Shown piece by piece: positions 17,036-25,562 of a stretch of 44,417 bases of DNA (within the stretch, counting starts at the first letter, position 1; every line of letters starts with the position of its first letter). The stretch covers positions 1-44,417 of the forward strand of contig DVMH01000031.1 in assembly GCA_018715045.1 (NCBI GenBank), written 5' to 3'. The notes beneath the pieces are model-generated. The model was not told the DNA's origin and did no database searches. It saw nothing but the letters and a program-made list of their open reading frames with translations. Source of the stretch: Candidatus Avidehalobacter gallistercoris (GTDB lineage Bacteria > Bacillota > Dehalobacteriia > UBA4068 > UBA4997). The position numbers and the translations under genes were made by a program.

Positions 17036-17380
17036 TTAAACGTCGGCCAAAAGCGCGTCAATCTCTTTATCAACATCATTCTTGGAAAGGCCGTATTCCT
17101 TTTCCAGCCGGAGAGATATTGCCTCCGCCCAGAAAGAAAGCTTCTCAGCCATCTTCTTATATTTTTTTGCGTTAATATCCTTGGCCTTGCCGCGATCAAT
17201 AGCGTTGGCCGCCACCACAGTGGTGATCGCCGTAGCTTTTATCAGATTCTCTTTGTCATACGCTTTGTAGTTGGCCATAAACTCAGCCAGAACGTCGCGG
17301 TAATAGGCGGAAAACTCCACAAACGGGATCTCATCATCCATTTGCAGATATTCGCGCAGTTTAGCAAACAATGCTTCCAT
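17036..17380 (-). CDS. Uncharacterised small protein upstream of trmB
   Basis: 114 residues from the ATG at 17380, preferred over an ATG two codons earlier because AAGGAG is seven bases before it. I do not recognise a family. The protein is acidic and helical: FAKLREYLQMDDEIPFVEFS, then YYRDVLAEFMANYKAYDKEN, then a possible small helix bundle containing ITTVVAANAIDRGKAKDIN. There is no signal peptide and no membrane segment. It lies between rnpB and trmB on the same strand with a good ribosome binding site, and codon use looks like the neighbours. It is probably real, of unknown role. Confidence 0.6.
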   Translation of the reverse strand: MEALFAKLREYLQMDDEIPFVEFSAYYRDVLAEFMANYKAYDKENLIKATAITTVVAANAIDRGKAKDINAKKYKKMAEKLSFWAEAISLRLEKEYGLSKNDVDKEIDALLADV

Positions 17381-17417
17381 AACCATTCTCCTTTTTCAGT
17401 TGCTTCACCAAAAACAA

Positions 17418-17780
17418 TAAGCCGAGCCAAGCCTGTAAGCCGGGTTCTGTCGTGAACGGACATCTATCTGGTACGACTGTTGCCAGCCGCCTCCTGCGGC
17501 CCTTTTATGCAGGCAGGACGGGCAGCCCTATGCGCCTGCATTTGGCCTTGCTTCAGGTGGGGTTTACCTAGCCGGCCGGTCACCCGGCCGCTGGTGCGCT
17601 CTTACCGCACCGTTCCATCCTTGCCGGCGCTTGCGCGCTTAGGCGGTTTATTTCTGTGGCACTTTCCTTAAGATCACTCTCACCGGCCGTTAGCCGGCAC
17701 CCTGCCCTGTGAAGCCCGGACTTTCCTCAGCGCAGGCCTTTTGGGTCACTGCACCGCGTCCATTCAGCTTACTCAGCTTA
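17418..17780 (-). ncRNA. rnpB: RNase P RNA (class A)
   Basis: Read on the minus strand, the RNA opens AAGCTGAGTAAGC, which pairs with GCTTGGCTCGGCTT at the 3' end to form helix P1. The conserved core GAGGAAAGTCCGGGC (around 17735-17721), CACAGAAATAAACCGCC (around 17660-17644) and ACAGAACCCGGCTTA near the 3' end identify the catalytic RNA of RNase P, which trims the 5' leaders of pre-tRNAs. Length is about 360 nt. The end positions are set by P1 pairing and are accurate to a few bases. Open frames across it are not genes. Confidence 0.96.
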
Positions 17781-17829
17781 TTTTTTTGGTGAAAATCAAT
17801 AAAAACTCCATTATTTTTATTGACTATTC

Positions 17830-17858
17830 ATTATAGCATTTTTCCGGCGCTTATGCAA
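17830..17858 (-). promoter_or_regulatory. Promoter of rnpB
   Basis: On the minus strand TTGCAT (17858-17853) and TATAAT (17835-17830) are 17 bases apart. Transcription would start near 17823, about 43 bases before helix P1. The leader contains an AT-only stem, TCAATAAAAA/TTTTTATTGA (17796-17823). The promoter starts directly after the terminator of the upstream LUD gene. Confidence 0.8.
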
Positions 17859-17859
17859 T

Positions 17860-17898
17860 AAAAAACCGCCCGAAAGCAACGCTATCCGGCGGTTTTTT
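17860..17898. terminator. Intrinsic terminator after the LUD-domain gene
   Basis: AAAAAACCGCC (17860-17870) and GGCGGTTTTTT (17888-17898) form a perfect 11-base stem with T-runs on both strands. It lies 29 bases past the stop of the LUD gene and just before the rnpB -35 box, insulating the RNase P RNA. Confidence 0.85.
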
Positions 17899-17926
17899 GG
17901 CGGTTTATGCCCTTATGTAAATTTGC

Positions 17927-18571
17927 TTAAAGACCCAGTTCCTCGCCAATCAGCACCACCTCGGCATAGGCACGCTTCATACGGTGCAGATGGATTACCA
18001 GCGCGTTGCAGATACGCTCCGGGCTTTGGCAATCGTAGCAGCGATCGCCTTTCACCGCGCAGGGTGTTTTGTAGCCCTTACGCTTAGCGTTCTGCGGCGC
18101 GGCAATATTCCGGGCGCGCCAGATAGCGCTCTCCAGATCCGGGCAAAGCTTATTCACATCGAACACAAAATATACCTTTTCATGCCCATAAACGGTTCCA
18201 GCCACGCGGTTCCCCATCGCATCGATATTCACCAACTCACCGTTTACGCTCGCCCCATTGACAGAAGTCAAAAACACTGTCGTATGCTGGGTTTCAGGAA
18301 TGATCTCGAAAAAATCACGACCACCCTCTGGGTGCATAGGATCAACCACCTGATTGTGCGCTGCCAGCTTCTTATAAACGCCGATGTTATATAGCGTGCG
18401 GGAATCGCCGAAGCCCACCGTTTGATTGTCGATGGCCGCGTCCAGATATGCCGCCGCTGCCGCGCCCGTGTCAAAATAATGCGCTGTGTAGCCTTTTTTT
18501 TCAAACGCCGCCAGCACCTGCGCCACATCCAATTCCGCCGCCTGACAAATGCGGCAATTCCGTTCTGTCAT
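17927..18571 (-). CDS. LUD-domain protein (LutC-like, lactate-utilisation superfamily)
   Basis: 214 residues from the ATG at 18571, preceded by AAGGGG; a GTG three codons earlier is a possible alternative. The LUD (DUF162) fold is recognised from VGFGDSRTLYNIGVYKKL near residue 52, DAMGNRVAGTVYGHEKVYFV near residue 118 and DVNKLCPDLESAIWRARN near residue 140. Cysteines cluster near the C-terminus (DRCYDCQSPERICN), suggesting a metal site. LutC-type proteins belong to lactate oxidation complexes, but no lutA or lutB is adjacent, and stand-alone LUD proteins of this kind have no settled function. It ends 29 bases before a strong terminator and begins 13 bases after nif3. Confidence 0.75.
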   Translation of the reverse strand: MTERNCRICQAAELDVAQVLAAFEKKGYTAHYFDTGAAAAAYLDAAIDNQTVGFGDSRTLYNIGVYKKLAAHNQVVDPMHPEGGRDFFEIIPETQHTTVFLTSVNGASVNGELVNIDAMGNRVAGTVYGHEKVYFVFDVNKLCPDLESAIWRARNIAAPQNAKRKGYKTPCAVKGDRCYDCQSPERICNALVIHLHRMKRAYAEVVLIGEELGL

Positions 18572-18583
18572 CTTCGCCACCCC

Positions 18584-19390
18584 TTAAATTTTGGCGCCGT
18601 CCACGCTGTAAAACTGCCAGCTGTCCACCGCTTCGGCAAAATAAACCGCCAGCCCCGGCATTTGCTGCCGCAGCAGCCGCGCAAGCCGCCGGATACCTAT
18701 AATTTCTGTGGCAAAATGCGTGCCATCCAGCACGGCAAACCCGGCTGCCGCCGCCTGTAGCCCTTCATGGTGCCTGGGATCAGAGGAAAGAAAAGCGTCG
18801 CAGCCGGCAGCCTGCGCCCGCGGCCAGAGATCCATGCCCGCGCCGCCGCAGACCGCCAGCCGCCGGTAGGTTTTATCAGCGCATAACCCCGACGCCCGGA
18901 TAACTGGCAGACCCAGAGCCTGCGCCGCCGTCTTAAGCAAATTCTGCGCTGAAAGCGCCTGCGGAAAATCACCTGCCAGCAGCAAAATATCCTCGCCCGC
19001 TCCCGGCTCGATGATTGGTACGACATTAACAAGCCCCAACGCCTCAGCCAAGGCCCAGTTGATGCCGCCAGGCGCGTTATCCCAGTTAGTGTGGCAGGCT
19101 ATCGCCGCCATATCAGCTTTGATCAACGCCGTTATCATACCACCCTCATAACAACCGGGCAGCACCTGCTTCTGCCCATGGAAAATAAACGGGTGATGCG
19201 TAAGTATCAGATTACAGCCTTTCGCTTGAGCCTGTTCGATAACGTCCGCCGACAAATCCAGCGCCGTCATAACGCCGCAACACTTCGCTCCGGCGTCACC
19301 CAGCAACAGACCGGTATTATCCCACGCTGCCGCCAGCTCAAGCGGAGCAAAGTGATGCAAAACCTCGCATATTTCAGCAATTTTTGGCAT
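18584..19390 (-). CDS. Nif3-like dinuclear metal-centre protein
   Basis: 268 residues. Metal ligands of the Nif3/YbgI family are clear: ILTHHPFIFHG near residue 60 (two His), AIACHTNWDNAPGGIN near residue 95 (His and Asp) and DGTHFATEII near residue 230 (His and Glu). The length matches the short form without the PII-like insert found in Bacillus YqfO. The family is conserved and folds into a toroidal hexamer; GTP cyclohydrolase-like or other hydrolase roles have been proposed without consensus. Its start overlaps the trmK stop by one base (TAATG), a trmK-nif3 pairing common in Firmicutes. Confidence 0.9.
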   Translation of the reverse strand: MPKIAEICEVLHHFAPLELAAAWDNTGLLLGDAGAKCCGVMTALDLSADVIEQAQAKGCNLILTHHPFIFHGQKQVLPGCYEGGMITALIKADMAAIACHTNWDNAPGGINWALAEALGLVNVVPIIEPGAGEDILLLAGDFPQALSAQNLLKTAAQALGLPVIRASGLCADKTYRRLAVCGGAGMDLWPRAQAAGCDAFLSSDPRHHEGLQAAAAGFAVLDGTHFATEIIGIRRLARLLRQQMPGLAVYFAEAVDSWQFYSVDGAKI

Positions 19391-20112
19391 TATAATTCGC
19401 CCTCCCTGGCAGTTTTGGCGTTGATCCCGGCAATTACTTTGGCTACGCGGGATATCTCCTCCTCCAGCTGCATCTTGCGCTTACAGGAACCGGCGCTGTT
19501 GTTTTCAGACATTGATTCCAGCAGCCGCGTCAAATCACGCTCCCGCAAGTTCAAAAAACCCTCAAGCAGCGGATGACCACAGGAAAGCAGCAAAGGACCG
19601 AACTCCGCTTCCAGATCAGACAACTGCATCTCGCCCGGCTCCGCTGCAATAATTTCATAATAGAAGCCGTCGTCCTCGGCCAAATCTTCGGCCACAATGC
19701 GGAAACCGTTATCGGCAAGGAAACGCCGCACAGCGGCAACATTGCGCTGCGGCTGCAAAACCAGCCGCCCTGCCGCTTTAGCCTGAACCATACCTTCGGC
19801 GATGATTTCCGTGATCGCCATGCCGCCCATGCCGGCAATACAGATAACATCAGCCTCGCCGGGAACCAGCACTGAAAGCCCATCGCCCAGCCGGCAGCTG
19901 ATTTGATTTTCCAAAGAGAGCAGCCCCACCAGCTGCTCCGCCTGCGCAAGGGGCCCTTTGCCGAGATCACTGGCGATGATTTGAGGCGAGATATCATTTA
20001 CCGCCAGAAACACCGGCAGATAGCCATGATCCGTACCGATATCAGCCACTCTACGCCCGGCAGGTATCTGCCGCGCCACGGCCTGTAAACGGTTGGAGAG
20101 CTTTATCCGCAT
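19390..20112 (-). CDS. trmK: tRNA (adenine22-N1)-methyltransferase
   Basis: 240 residues. TrmK methylates A22 in the D-loop of certain tRNAs. The SAM-binding motif is ADIGTDHGYLPVFL (about residue 24), followed by IIASDLGKGPLAQA and the family motif VICIAGMGGMAITEII (about residues 89-104). The C-terminal third is helical, as expected. AGGAGG lies close before the ATG. It is coupled to nif3 by TAATG. No convincing promoter is visible in the 270-base region upstream, which otherwise holds the terminator of the preceding gene. Confidence 0.93.
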   Translation of the reverse strand: MRIKLSNRLQAVARQIPAGRRVADIGTDHGYLPVFLAVNDISPQIIASDLGKGPLAQAEQLVGLLSLENQISCRLGDGLSVLVPGEADVICIAGMGGMAITEIIAEGMVQAKAAGRLVLQPQRNVAAVRRFLADNGFRIVAEDLAEDDGFYYEIIAAEPGEMQLSDLEAEFGPLLLSCGHPLLEGFLNLRERDLTRLLESMSENNSAGSCKRKMQLEEEISRVAKVIAGINAKTAREGEL

Positions 20113-20227
20113 AATAACCTCCTATTACATTATCTTCTCTGCTTATTATGACCATAGTTTTTTCCTCTATGATAATTACAGAAAACAGCTGGGTTTTCCT
20201 GCCCTTTTAGCAATATTTTCCACAAAA

Positions 20228-20256
20228 AAGCAGGCTTTCCCATTGAAAGCCTGCTT
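20228..20256 (-). terminator. Intrinsic terminator after the carboxyltransferase gene
   Basis: AAGCAGGCTTTC (20228-20239) and GAAAGCCTGCTT (20245-20256) form a perfect 12-base stem with a 5-base loop, followed on the minus strand by six T residues. It lies about 130 bases past the stop at 20385. The stretch between shows nothing recognisable. Confidence 0.85.
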
Positions 20257-20384
20257 AATTTTTAATACCGGCAGAAATGCCAAAGCGCAGCATATAAGCA
20301 AAAAACTGCAATAACATAGCGTAAGCCCTGCCAAGCTGATAACAAGCCCACAGTTGGCGCACTATTGCTGCTTCCGCCTCAGAA

Positions 20385-21806
20385 TTATTTATTATATTTC
20401 TGCTCCAGGAAAGGCTTAGCCACCTGCGGGAACATGATGTACAGCAACAAGTCCTCATCGTTCTTGGCCAAATCGCCGATCTCCTTTTTAGCGTCCTCCA
20501 GATAGGGCGGCAGATCGTCTGCCGGACGGTGGGTAATGCTGGGCAGATCGCCAATGATTTGCTTTTTGATCTTCTCATCCATCGGCGCGGGCGGCTGGCC
20601 GTAATGCCCCTGGAAGTATGCTTTCACCTCGTTGGTCACCATCTTATAGCGCCCGCCGGAAAGCACATTCATCAACGCCTGAGAACCAACGATCTGACTG
20701 CTGGGTGTGACCAGCGGCGGATAACCCATATCTTTGCGGACACGCGGCACCTCGGCCATTACCTCGTCCAGCCGATCCAGCGCGTTGGCCGCCTTAAGCT
20801 GCGAGAGAAAGTTGCTCATCATGCCGCCGGGGATCTGGCTGGCCAAAACAGTCGGGTCTACGCCGGGATTGGAAATATCATATTCCTTGTAATGAGTGCG
20901 AATCTCCTTGACTTTAGGCGCAATTGCCAGCAGTTTATCAATGTTGATGCCTGTATCATAGGGAGTGCCTTTCAGCACCGCCACCATCACCTCGTCCGCC
21001 GGCTGGGAAGTTCCCATAGCCAGAGGGCTCATCGCGCAGTCCACCACATCGCAACCCGCCTCAATCGCTTTCATATAGCTCATTGCCGCCATACCTGTGG
21101 TGTAATGACAATGCAGCTGCACAGTGAGGCCAACCTGCTCTTTAATGCCTTTCACCAGTTCATATGCGACGTAAGGATAGATGAGACCGCTCATGTCCTT
21201 AATGCAGATACTATCCGCGCCCATCGCTTTCAGCTTTTTGGCAATATCCACAAAATGCGCGGTGTTATGCACCGGGCTGTTGGTGTAAGATACCGCCACC
21301 TGGGCGTGACCGCCGTACTTCTTAGTAGCTTTCACAGCGCTTTCCACGTTGCGCACATCGTTCAGCGCATCAAAAATGCGGATAATATCAATACCATTTT
21401 CAATGCACTTTTTCACAAACAGATCAACCACATCGTCGGAATAATGCCGGTAACCCAGCAAATTCTGGCCGCGCAGCAGCATTTGCAGCTTGGTGTTGGG
21501 GCAGGCCTTGCGGATTTTACGCAAACGCTCCCACGGGTCTTCGTTCAAAAAACGCATACAACTGTCGAAAGTAGCGCCGCCCCAAACTTCCATACTATGA
21601 AAGCCCACCTTATCCAAATCCGACGCAACGGAGAGAATATCCTCCAACGCCATACGGGTGGCAAGCAGACTTTGGTGCGCATCACGCAACGTAGTATCAG
21701 TAATGCCAACCTTATGCTTAGCCGCCGTTTGAGGCTTGGCCGCAGGCGCAGCAGCCGGGGCAGGCGCAGAATTTTCGCCCAGCAGTTTTTTAAAGAAACC
21801 AGCCAT
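20385..21806 (-). CDS. Carboxyltransferase subunit without biotin domain (OadA/PycB/transcarboxylase 5S family)
   Basis: 473 residues. After an unusual N-terminus (basic MAGFFKKLLGE, then an Ala/Pro linker to about residue 30) comes the HMGL-like TIM barrel: ITDTTLRDAHQS, RGQNLLGYRHYSDDV, IRIFDALND, the lysine of ICIKDMSG (usually carbamylated, metal ligand) and LHCHYTTGMA (two metal-binding His). The conserved carboxylase domain extends to the end. There is no biotinyl MKM motif, so biotin must be on another subunit. It could act in oxaloacetate decarboxylase, pyruvate carboxylase (B subunit) or transcarboxylase; the sequence does not decide. It has its own promoter and terminator. Confidence 0.88.
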   Translation of the reverse strand: MAGFFKKLLGENSAPAPAAAPAAKPQTAAKHKVGITDTTLRDAHQSLLATRMALEDILSVASDLDKVGFHSMEVWGGATFDSCMRFLNEDPWERLRKIRKACPNTKLQMLLRGQNLLGYRHYSDDVVDLFVKKCIENGIDIIRIFDALNDVRNVESAVKATKKYGGHAQVAVSYTNSPVHNTAHFVDIAKKLKAMGADSICIKDMSGLIYPYVAYELVKGIKEQVGLTVQLHCHYTTGMAAMSYMKAIEAGCDVVDCAMSPLAMGTSQPADEVMVAVLKGTPYDTGINIDKLLAIAPKVKEIRTHYKEYDISNPGVDPTVLASQIPGGMMSNFLSQLKAANALDRLDEVMAEVPRVRKDMGYPPLVTPSSQIVGSQALMNVLSGGRYKMVTNEVKAYFQGHYGQPPAPMDEKIKKQIIGDLPSITHRPADDLPPYLEDAKKEIGDLAKNDEDLLLYIMFPQVAKPFLEQKYNK

Positions 21807-21887
21807 AATGACCTCCTGATTTGTAAAAATTTTTTGCTTAGCAACAATATACGCGGCGGCAGCCCAAAAGCCACCATCCGCGTATTT

Positions 21888-21916
21888 ATTATAACTAATT
21901 TACAAACGCTTTTCAA
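21888..21916 (-). promoter_or_regulatory. Promoter of the carboxyltransferase gene
   Basis: TTGAAA (21916-21911), 17 bases, TATAAT (21893-21888), read on the minus strand. Just downstream, ATACGCGG and CCGCGTAT (21849-21856 and 21878-21885) form a perfect 8-base inverted repeat with a further pairable interior. It overlaps the expected transcription start. It may be a 5'-end mRNA hairpin or an operator. Confidence 0.8.
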
Positions 21917-21937
21917 CAATAATTTGCAATTAAGCCG

Positions 21938-22435
21938 TTATTTGGCAGAGCGAAATTTTTCCAACAGAGCCTCAGCCACACAGGGCAAAATAATACCATC
22001 AGGGATTTGACCGAGTTCGCTGAAATTCTTGACGATGCTAGAGCTGACGAACTGATATTCAGGCGACGTCATCAAAAAGACGGAATCGATTTCCGGCGCA
22101 ACGTTTTTATTCATCAGCGCCATCTGAAATTCTTTCTCGAAATCGGACAGCGCTCTGAGTCCCCGGATAATCGCCACCGCGCCCTCCTGACGACAGAACT
22201 CCACCAACAGCCCGCCAAAAGGCTTAACTTCCACATTGGGCAGATCAGCCACGGCCTTTTTAGCTATCTCGCAGCGTTCCGCCGCTGAAAACAGCGTCTG
22301 TTTATAGTTCTCCTCCGCCACCGCCAGTATCAGCTTGTCAAACAGGCGGCACGAACGGCGCAGAATATCAATGTGTCCCAAAGTTATTGGGTCAAATGTT
22401 CCGGCATATACGGCAATTTTCATAGCGTTACTCAT
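21938..22435 (-). CDS. coaD: Phosphopantetheine adenylyltransferase
   Basis: 165 residues. It transfers AMP to 4'-phosphopantetheine in CoA synthesis. Seen: YAGTFDPITLGHIDIL, the nucleotidyltransferase (T/H)xGH motif, near residue 9; VAIIRGLRALSDFEKEFQMA near residue 88; and EYQFVSSSIVKNFSELG near residue 129. An in-frame Met four codons on (MKIAVYAG) is the more usual family start. The gene follows udg by 2 bases, so translation is likely coupled. Confidence 0.96.
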   Translation of the reverse strand: MSNAMKIAVYAGTFDPITLGHIDILRRSCRLFDKLILAVAEENYKQTLFSAAERCEIAKKAVADLPNVEVKPFGGLLVEFCRQEGAVAIIRGLRALSDFEKEFQMALMNKNVAPEIDSVFLMTSPEYQFVSSSIVKNFSELGQIPDGIILPCVAEALLEKFRSAK

Positions 22436-22437
22436 AT

Positions 22438-23097
22438 TTAAGCCTTGCGCTCCTCTACCAGTTTTTGTTGCCAGGTTTCCGGGTTGGCGGTCAGTTCCCG
22501 GCAGAATTCACCGAGATTGCGCACATCCTGCTCATAGGCAGCCTTTTTGCTGGCGTCATATATCAGCGCAGCAGGATGATACAGCGGATATACCCAGACG
22601 TTGTGGGTGCGCCAGTAAAACGCCTGCCCGTGATATCTGCCTACGGCAGCGCTCTCCCCCATCACATAGCTTAGGGGCACACCGCCCAGCGTCACCAGCA
22701 GCTTGGGCGAAAGCAGACGCAGTTCCAGCTCCAGCCAGGGGGAGCAGGTTTTTATCTCGTCAGGAGCAGGCTTGCGATTGGCATAGCTTCCGTAGATACC
22801 GCGGCTGCTGGGGCGAGTGGGCCGGCATTTCACCACGTTGCTGATGTATACCTCCTCGCGCTTCAGGCCGGCCAGCCGCAGAAAATCGTCCAGAATACCA
22901 CCGGCCTGCCCGCAGAATGGGCGGCCCTCCTGATCCTCGCGGCCGCCGGGCGCCTCGCCAAGCATGAATACCATCGGCTTTTCCCGATATTCACCCGCCA
23001 CTGCCTGCGTGCGCGTTTCGCACAGGCGGCAGCGCCGGCATTGCTTCAGCGCCGCCAGCCAAGTGGCAAAATCCAGCGGCTTCTTTTCCTCCGGCAT
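22438..23097 (-). CDS. Uracil-DNA glycosylase, family 4-like (Fe-S)
   Basis: 219 residues. Family 4/5 landmarks: an early Cys cluster CRRCRLCETRTQAV (about residue 20; Cys pair for a [4Fe-4S] cluster), the catalytic loop GEAPGGREDQEGRPFCGQAG (about residues 47-66), ISNVVKCRPTRP and a later Cys (IKTCSPWL) for the cluster, and the DNA-binding HPAALIYD region near residue 174. It removes uracil from DNA in base-excision repair. The segment between the Cys-containing parts (SSRGIYGSYANRK) is somewhat longer than usual. It sits between argG and coaD with a 2-base gap to coaD. Confidence 0.92.
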   Translation of the reverse strand: MPEEKKPLDFATWLAALKQCRRCRLCETRTQAVAGEYREKPMVFMLGEAPGGREDQEGRPFCGQAGGILDDFLRLAGLKREEVYISNVVKCRPTRPSSRGIYGSYANRKPAPDEIKTCSPWLELELRLLSPKLLVTLGGVPLSYVMGESAAVGRYHGQAFYWRTHNVWVYPLYHPAALIYDASKKAAYEQDVRNLGEFCRELTANPETWQQKLVEERKA

Positions 23098-23127
23098 TGC
23101 AGCGTCCTCCCGCTTAAATCCTCTTAT

Positions 23128-24399
23128 TTAGTCCTCATAGCCAGGGGCAATGGCCACCGGCTGCGGCTCGCTTCCGGTCAATCTGGCCTTGGCGTCCGCC
23201 GGGAACAACATAGCGCGCACCCGCATCGGCAACGCAAAAATGTTGATAAACCCGGTGCCGTCGGCCTGATTATACACATCGTCCACGCCAAAGGTAGCAA
23301 AATCCTCACTATACAAAGAATAAGGACTTTCGGCGCCAGCAGCAGTTACGCTGCCCTTATAGAGTTTCAGGCGAACCTTACCGGTAACGGTACGCTGCGT
23401 ACTATCCACAAACGCATCCATAGCTTCCCGCAGCGGTGAGAACCACACGCCGTCATAAACCAGCTCGGCATAGCGCAGCGCCATCTGCTCCTTATAGTGC
23501 ATGGTCACGCGGTCAAGGCACAGTTCCTCCAGTTTCTGGTGCGCATAATAGAGAATAGTACCGCCGGGAGTTTCATAGACGCCGCGGGATTTCATACCCA
23601 CCAGACGGTTCTCCACCATATCCACAATACCAACTCCGTTTTTCGCGCCCAGATCATTCAGGTAATCCACCAGCGCGGCAGGAGCAAACTCCTTGCCATC
23701 CACCCGAACCGGAATACCCTGCTCGAATTCTATCTCCACATAAGTGGGAGTATCAGGCGCCTGCTCCGGCGGAGTGCAGATCAGGAACATCTCGTTCTTC
23801 GGCTCGTTGGCAGGATCTTCCAGATCAAGACCCTCATGACTCAAATGCCAGAGGTTTCTGTCCATCGAATAGCTTGTTTTTTTGGTAACGGCCAGCGGTA
23901 CATTGTGAGCGGCGGCATAATCCATCGCCTGATCGCGCGACTGAATATCCCACTCGCGCCACGGGGCAATGATTTTCAGATCGGGCGCCAGGGCTTTCAC
24001 GGCAGCCTCAAAACGCACCTGGTCATTGCCCTTGCCGGTGGCGCCGTGGGCAATCGCCACCGCGCCCTCTTTGCGGGCGATCTCCACCAGACGGCGGGCA
24101 ATCAGCGGACGGGCAAAAGAAGTGCCCAGCAGATATTTACCCTCATAGACTGCGCCTGCTTTCATTGTCGGGTAAATGTAATCGGTCACAAATTCATCGC
24201 GCAGATCCTCGATATACAGTTTGGACGCGCCCGTTTTGATGGCCTTTTCTTTCAGCGGCGCCAGTTCCTCGCCCTGCCCCACGTCGGCGCTCATCGCGAT
24301 AACGTCATAACCGTAATTCTCTTTCAGCCATGGAATAATAATCGAAGTATCCAAACCACCGGAATATGCCAGAACAACTTTTTCTTTCTTGTTAGTCAT
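23128..24399 (-). CDS. argG: Argininosuccinate synthase
   Basis: 423 residues. It joins citrulline and aspartate with [21 protein letters not shown] near residue 8 is the PP-loop; [14 protein letters not shown] near residue 120, [16 protein letters not shown] near residue 180 and [10 protein letters not shown]-like [14 protein letters not shown] near residue 270 are family motifs. AAGGAG lies before the ATG. It has a strong promoter of its own, 200 bases downstream of argF, and probably also reads through from the argCJBDF transcript. argH is not next to it; udg and coaD follow. Confidence 0.97.
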   Translation of the reverse strand: MTNKKEKVVLAYSGGLDTSIIIPWLKENYGYDVIAMSADVGQGEELAPLKEKAIKTGASKLYIEDLRDEFVTDYIYPTMKAGAVYEGKYLLGTSFARPLIARRLVEIARKEGAVAIAHGATGKGNDQVRFEAAVKALAPDLKIIAPWREWDIQSRDQAMDYAAAHNVPLAVTKKTSYSMDRNLWHLSHEGLDLEDPANEPKNEMFLICTPPEQAPDTPTYVEIEFEQGIPVRVDGKEFAPAALVDYLNDLGAKNGVGIVDMVENRLVGMKSRGVYETPGGTILYYAHQKLEELCLDRVTMHYKEQMALRYAELVYDGVWFSPLREAMDAFVDSTQRTVTGKVRLKLYKGSVTAAGAESPYSLYSEDFATFGVDDVYNQADGTGFINIFALPMRVRAMLFPADAKARLTGSEPQPVAIAPGYED

Positions 24400-24467
24400 G
24401 TTCTTCGCTCCTTAAAATTTTTCTATATATATATTAATATAAATCTTTTAATCAATTTTTCGCCTAT

Positions 24468-24496
24468 ATTTTACTATATTTTCAGCCGCTTGCCAA
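24468..24496 (-). promoter_or_regulatory. Promoter of argG
   Basis: On the minus strand TTGGCA (24496-24491), 17 bases, TAAAAT (24473-24468). It gives a leader of about 60 bases that is almost entirely A/T. A weak hairpin, TATCCG/CGGATA (24510-24515 and 24522-24527), lies upstream and is too small to be a convincing argF terminator. No ARG box-like repeat was recognised. Confidence 0.7.
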
Positions 24497-24599
24497 GTGT
24501 TTTATTGCTTATCCGCACGAACGGATATTGATAAAAATTCCCCACTACATAAACTGCACAAATTTAGTGAAAACGTATTATCCACGACCATAAAAATAT

Positions 24600-25562
24600 T
24601 TACTTTTTATCAGCCAGCAACAGCGCCATGACAGCCATCTGGGCATATAAACGGTTCTCAGCTTCGTCAAAAATCTCCGGATGGCTCTCGAAAACGCCGT
24701 CAGTAATTTCCTCGCCGCGGTGAGCGGGCAGGCAATGCAAGACCATTGCGTCCGGCCTGGCCGCCGCCATCAGTTTGTCATTCACCTGATAGACCCCGCC
24801 AAACACCGTTTCACGCGCGGCTTTTTCCGCCTCCTGCCCCATCGACGCCCAAACATCGGTGTAAATCACGTCGGCGTCTTTCGCAGCCTCCAACGGGTCT
24901 TGCACCACTGTCACACTGCCGCCGGATAATGCCGCCGCAGCCTGCGCATCGGCTACTACCCTGGCATCGGGCCAATACCCCTCCGGGCAGGCGCAGCAAA
25001 CGTTTATCCCCATGCGCGCCCCGCCGTTCATCAGCGAGTGCGCCATATTGTTGCCGTCGCCGATAAATGCCATTTTCAGCCCGGCAAGTTGCCCTTTATG
25101 TTCACGTATCGTCTGAAGATCGGCCAGCACCTGGCAGGGATGCAGCAAATCGGTCAGTCCATTGATGACGGGGATATCGGCATACTCCGCCAGCTCTGTC
25201 ACAATATCATGACTGAACGTACGGATCATCAGACCGTTCAGAAAGCGGGAAAGCACCCGCGCGGTGTCTTTGATTGGCTCGCCGCGGCCAATCTGCAGAT
25301 CGTGCGAGGAAAGAAACAGCCCCATACCGCCCAGATAATAAATGCCGCTTTCAAACGAAACGCGGGTGCGGGTGGAGCTTTTCTCGAAGATCAGTCCCAT
25401 GGTTTTTCCCTTTAAGTACGGCGTCTCGCGCCCAGCCTTATGCTCAGCTTTCAAATAGTCGGCCACGTCCAGAAAATACGCCAGATCATCGGCGGTATAA
25501 TCAAGCAGCGAGAGGAAATCCCGCCCGGCGTAATCAATTCTCAGTTTTTTTAACCCAGTCAT
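24600..25562 (-). CDS. argF: Ornithine carbamoyltransferase
   Basis: 320 residues from the ATG at 25562 (MTGLKKLR), with GGAGG seven bases upstream; a GTG two codons earlier is in frame but badly placed. The carbamoyl-phosphate site EKSSTRTRVSFE lies near residue 55, the ornithine and phosphate motifs HPCQVLADLQTI near residue 140, and the ornithine-loop Cys motif HCLPAHRGEEI near residue 280. It makes citrulline. The ATG overlaps the argD stop (ATGA). Confidence 0.97.
   Translation of the reverse strand: MTGLKKLRIDYAGRDFLSLLDYTADDLAYFLDVADYLKAEHKAGRETPYLKGKTMGLIFEKSSTRTRVSFESGIYYLGGMGLFLSSHDLQIGRGEPIKDTARVLSRFLNGLMIRTFSHDIVTELAEYADIPVINGLTDLLHPCQVLADLQTIREHKGQLAGLKMAFIGDGNNMAHSLMNGGARMGINVCCACPEGYWPDARVVADAQAAAALSGGSVTVVQDPLEAAKDADVIYTDVWASMGQEAEKAARETVFGGVYQVNDKLMAAARPDAMVLHCLPAHRGEEITDGVFESHPEIFDEAENRLYAQMAVMALLLADKK

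Noticed and set aside
17480-17671. Open frame across the RNase P RNA
   Set aside because: It lies wholly inside rnpB on the opposite strand and reflects RNA structure, not protein coding.
24510-24527. Possible argF terminator
   Set aside because: The stem is only six bases with no clean T-run; I treat it as incidental.
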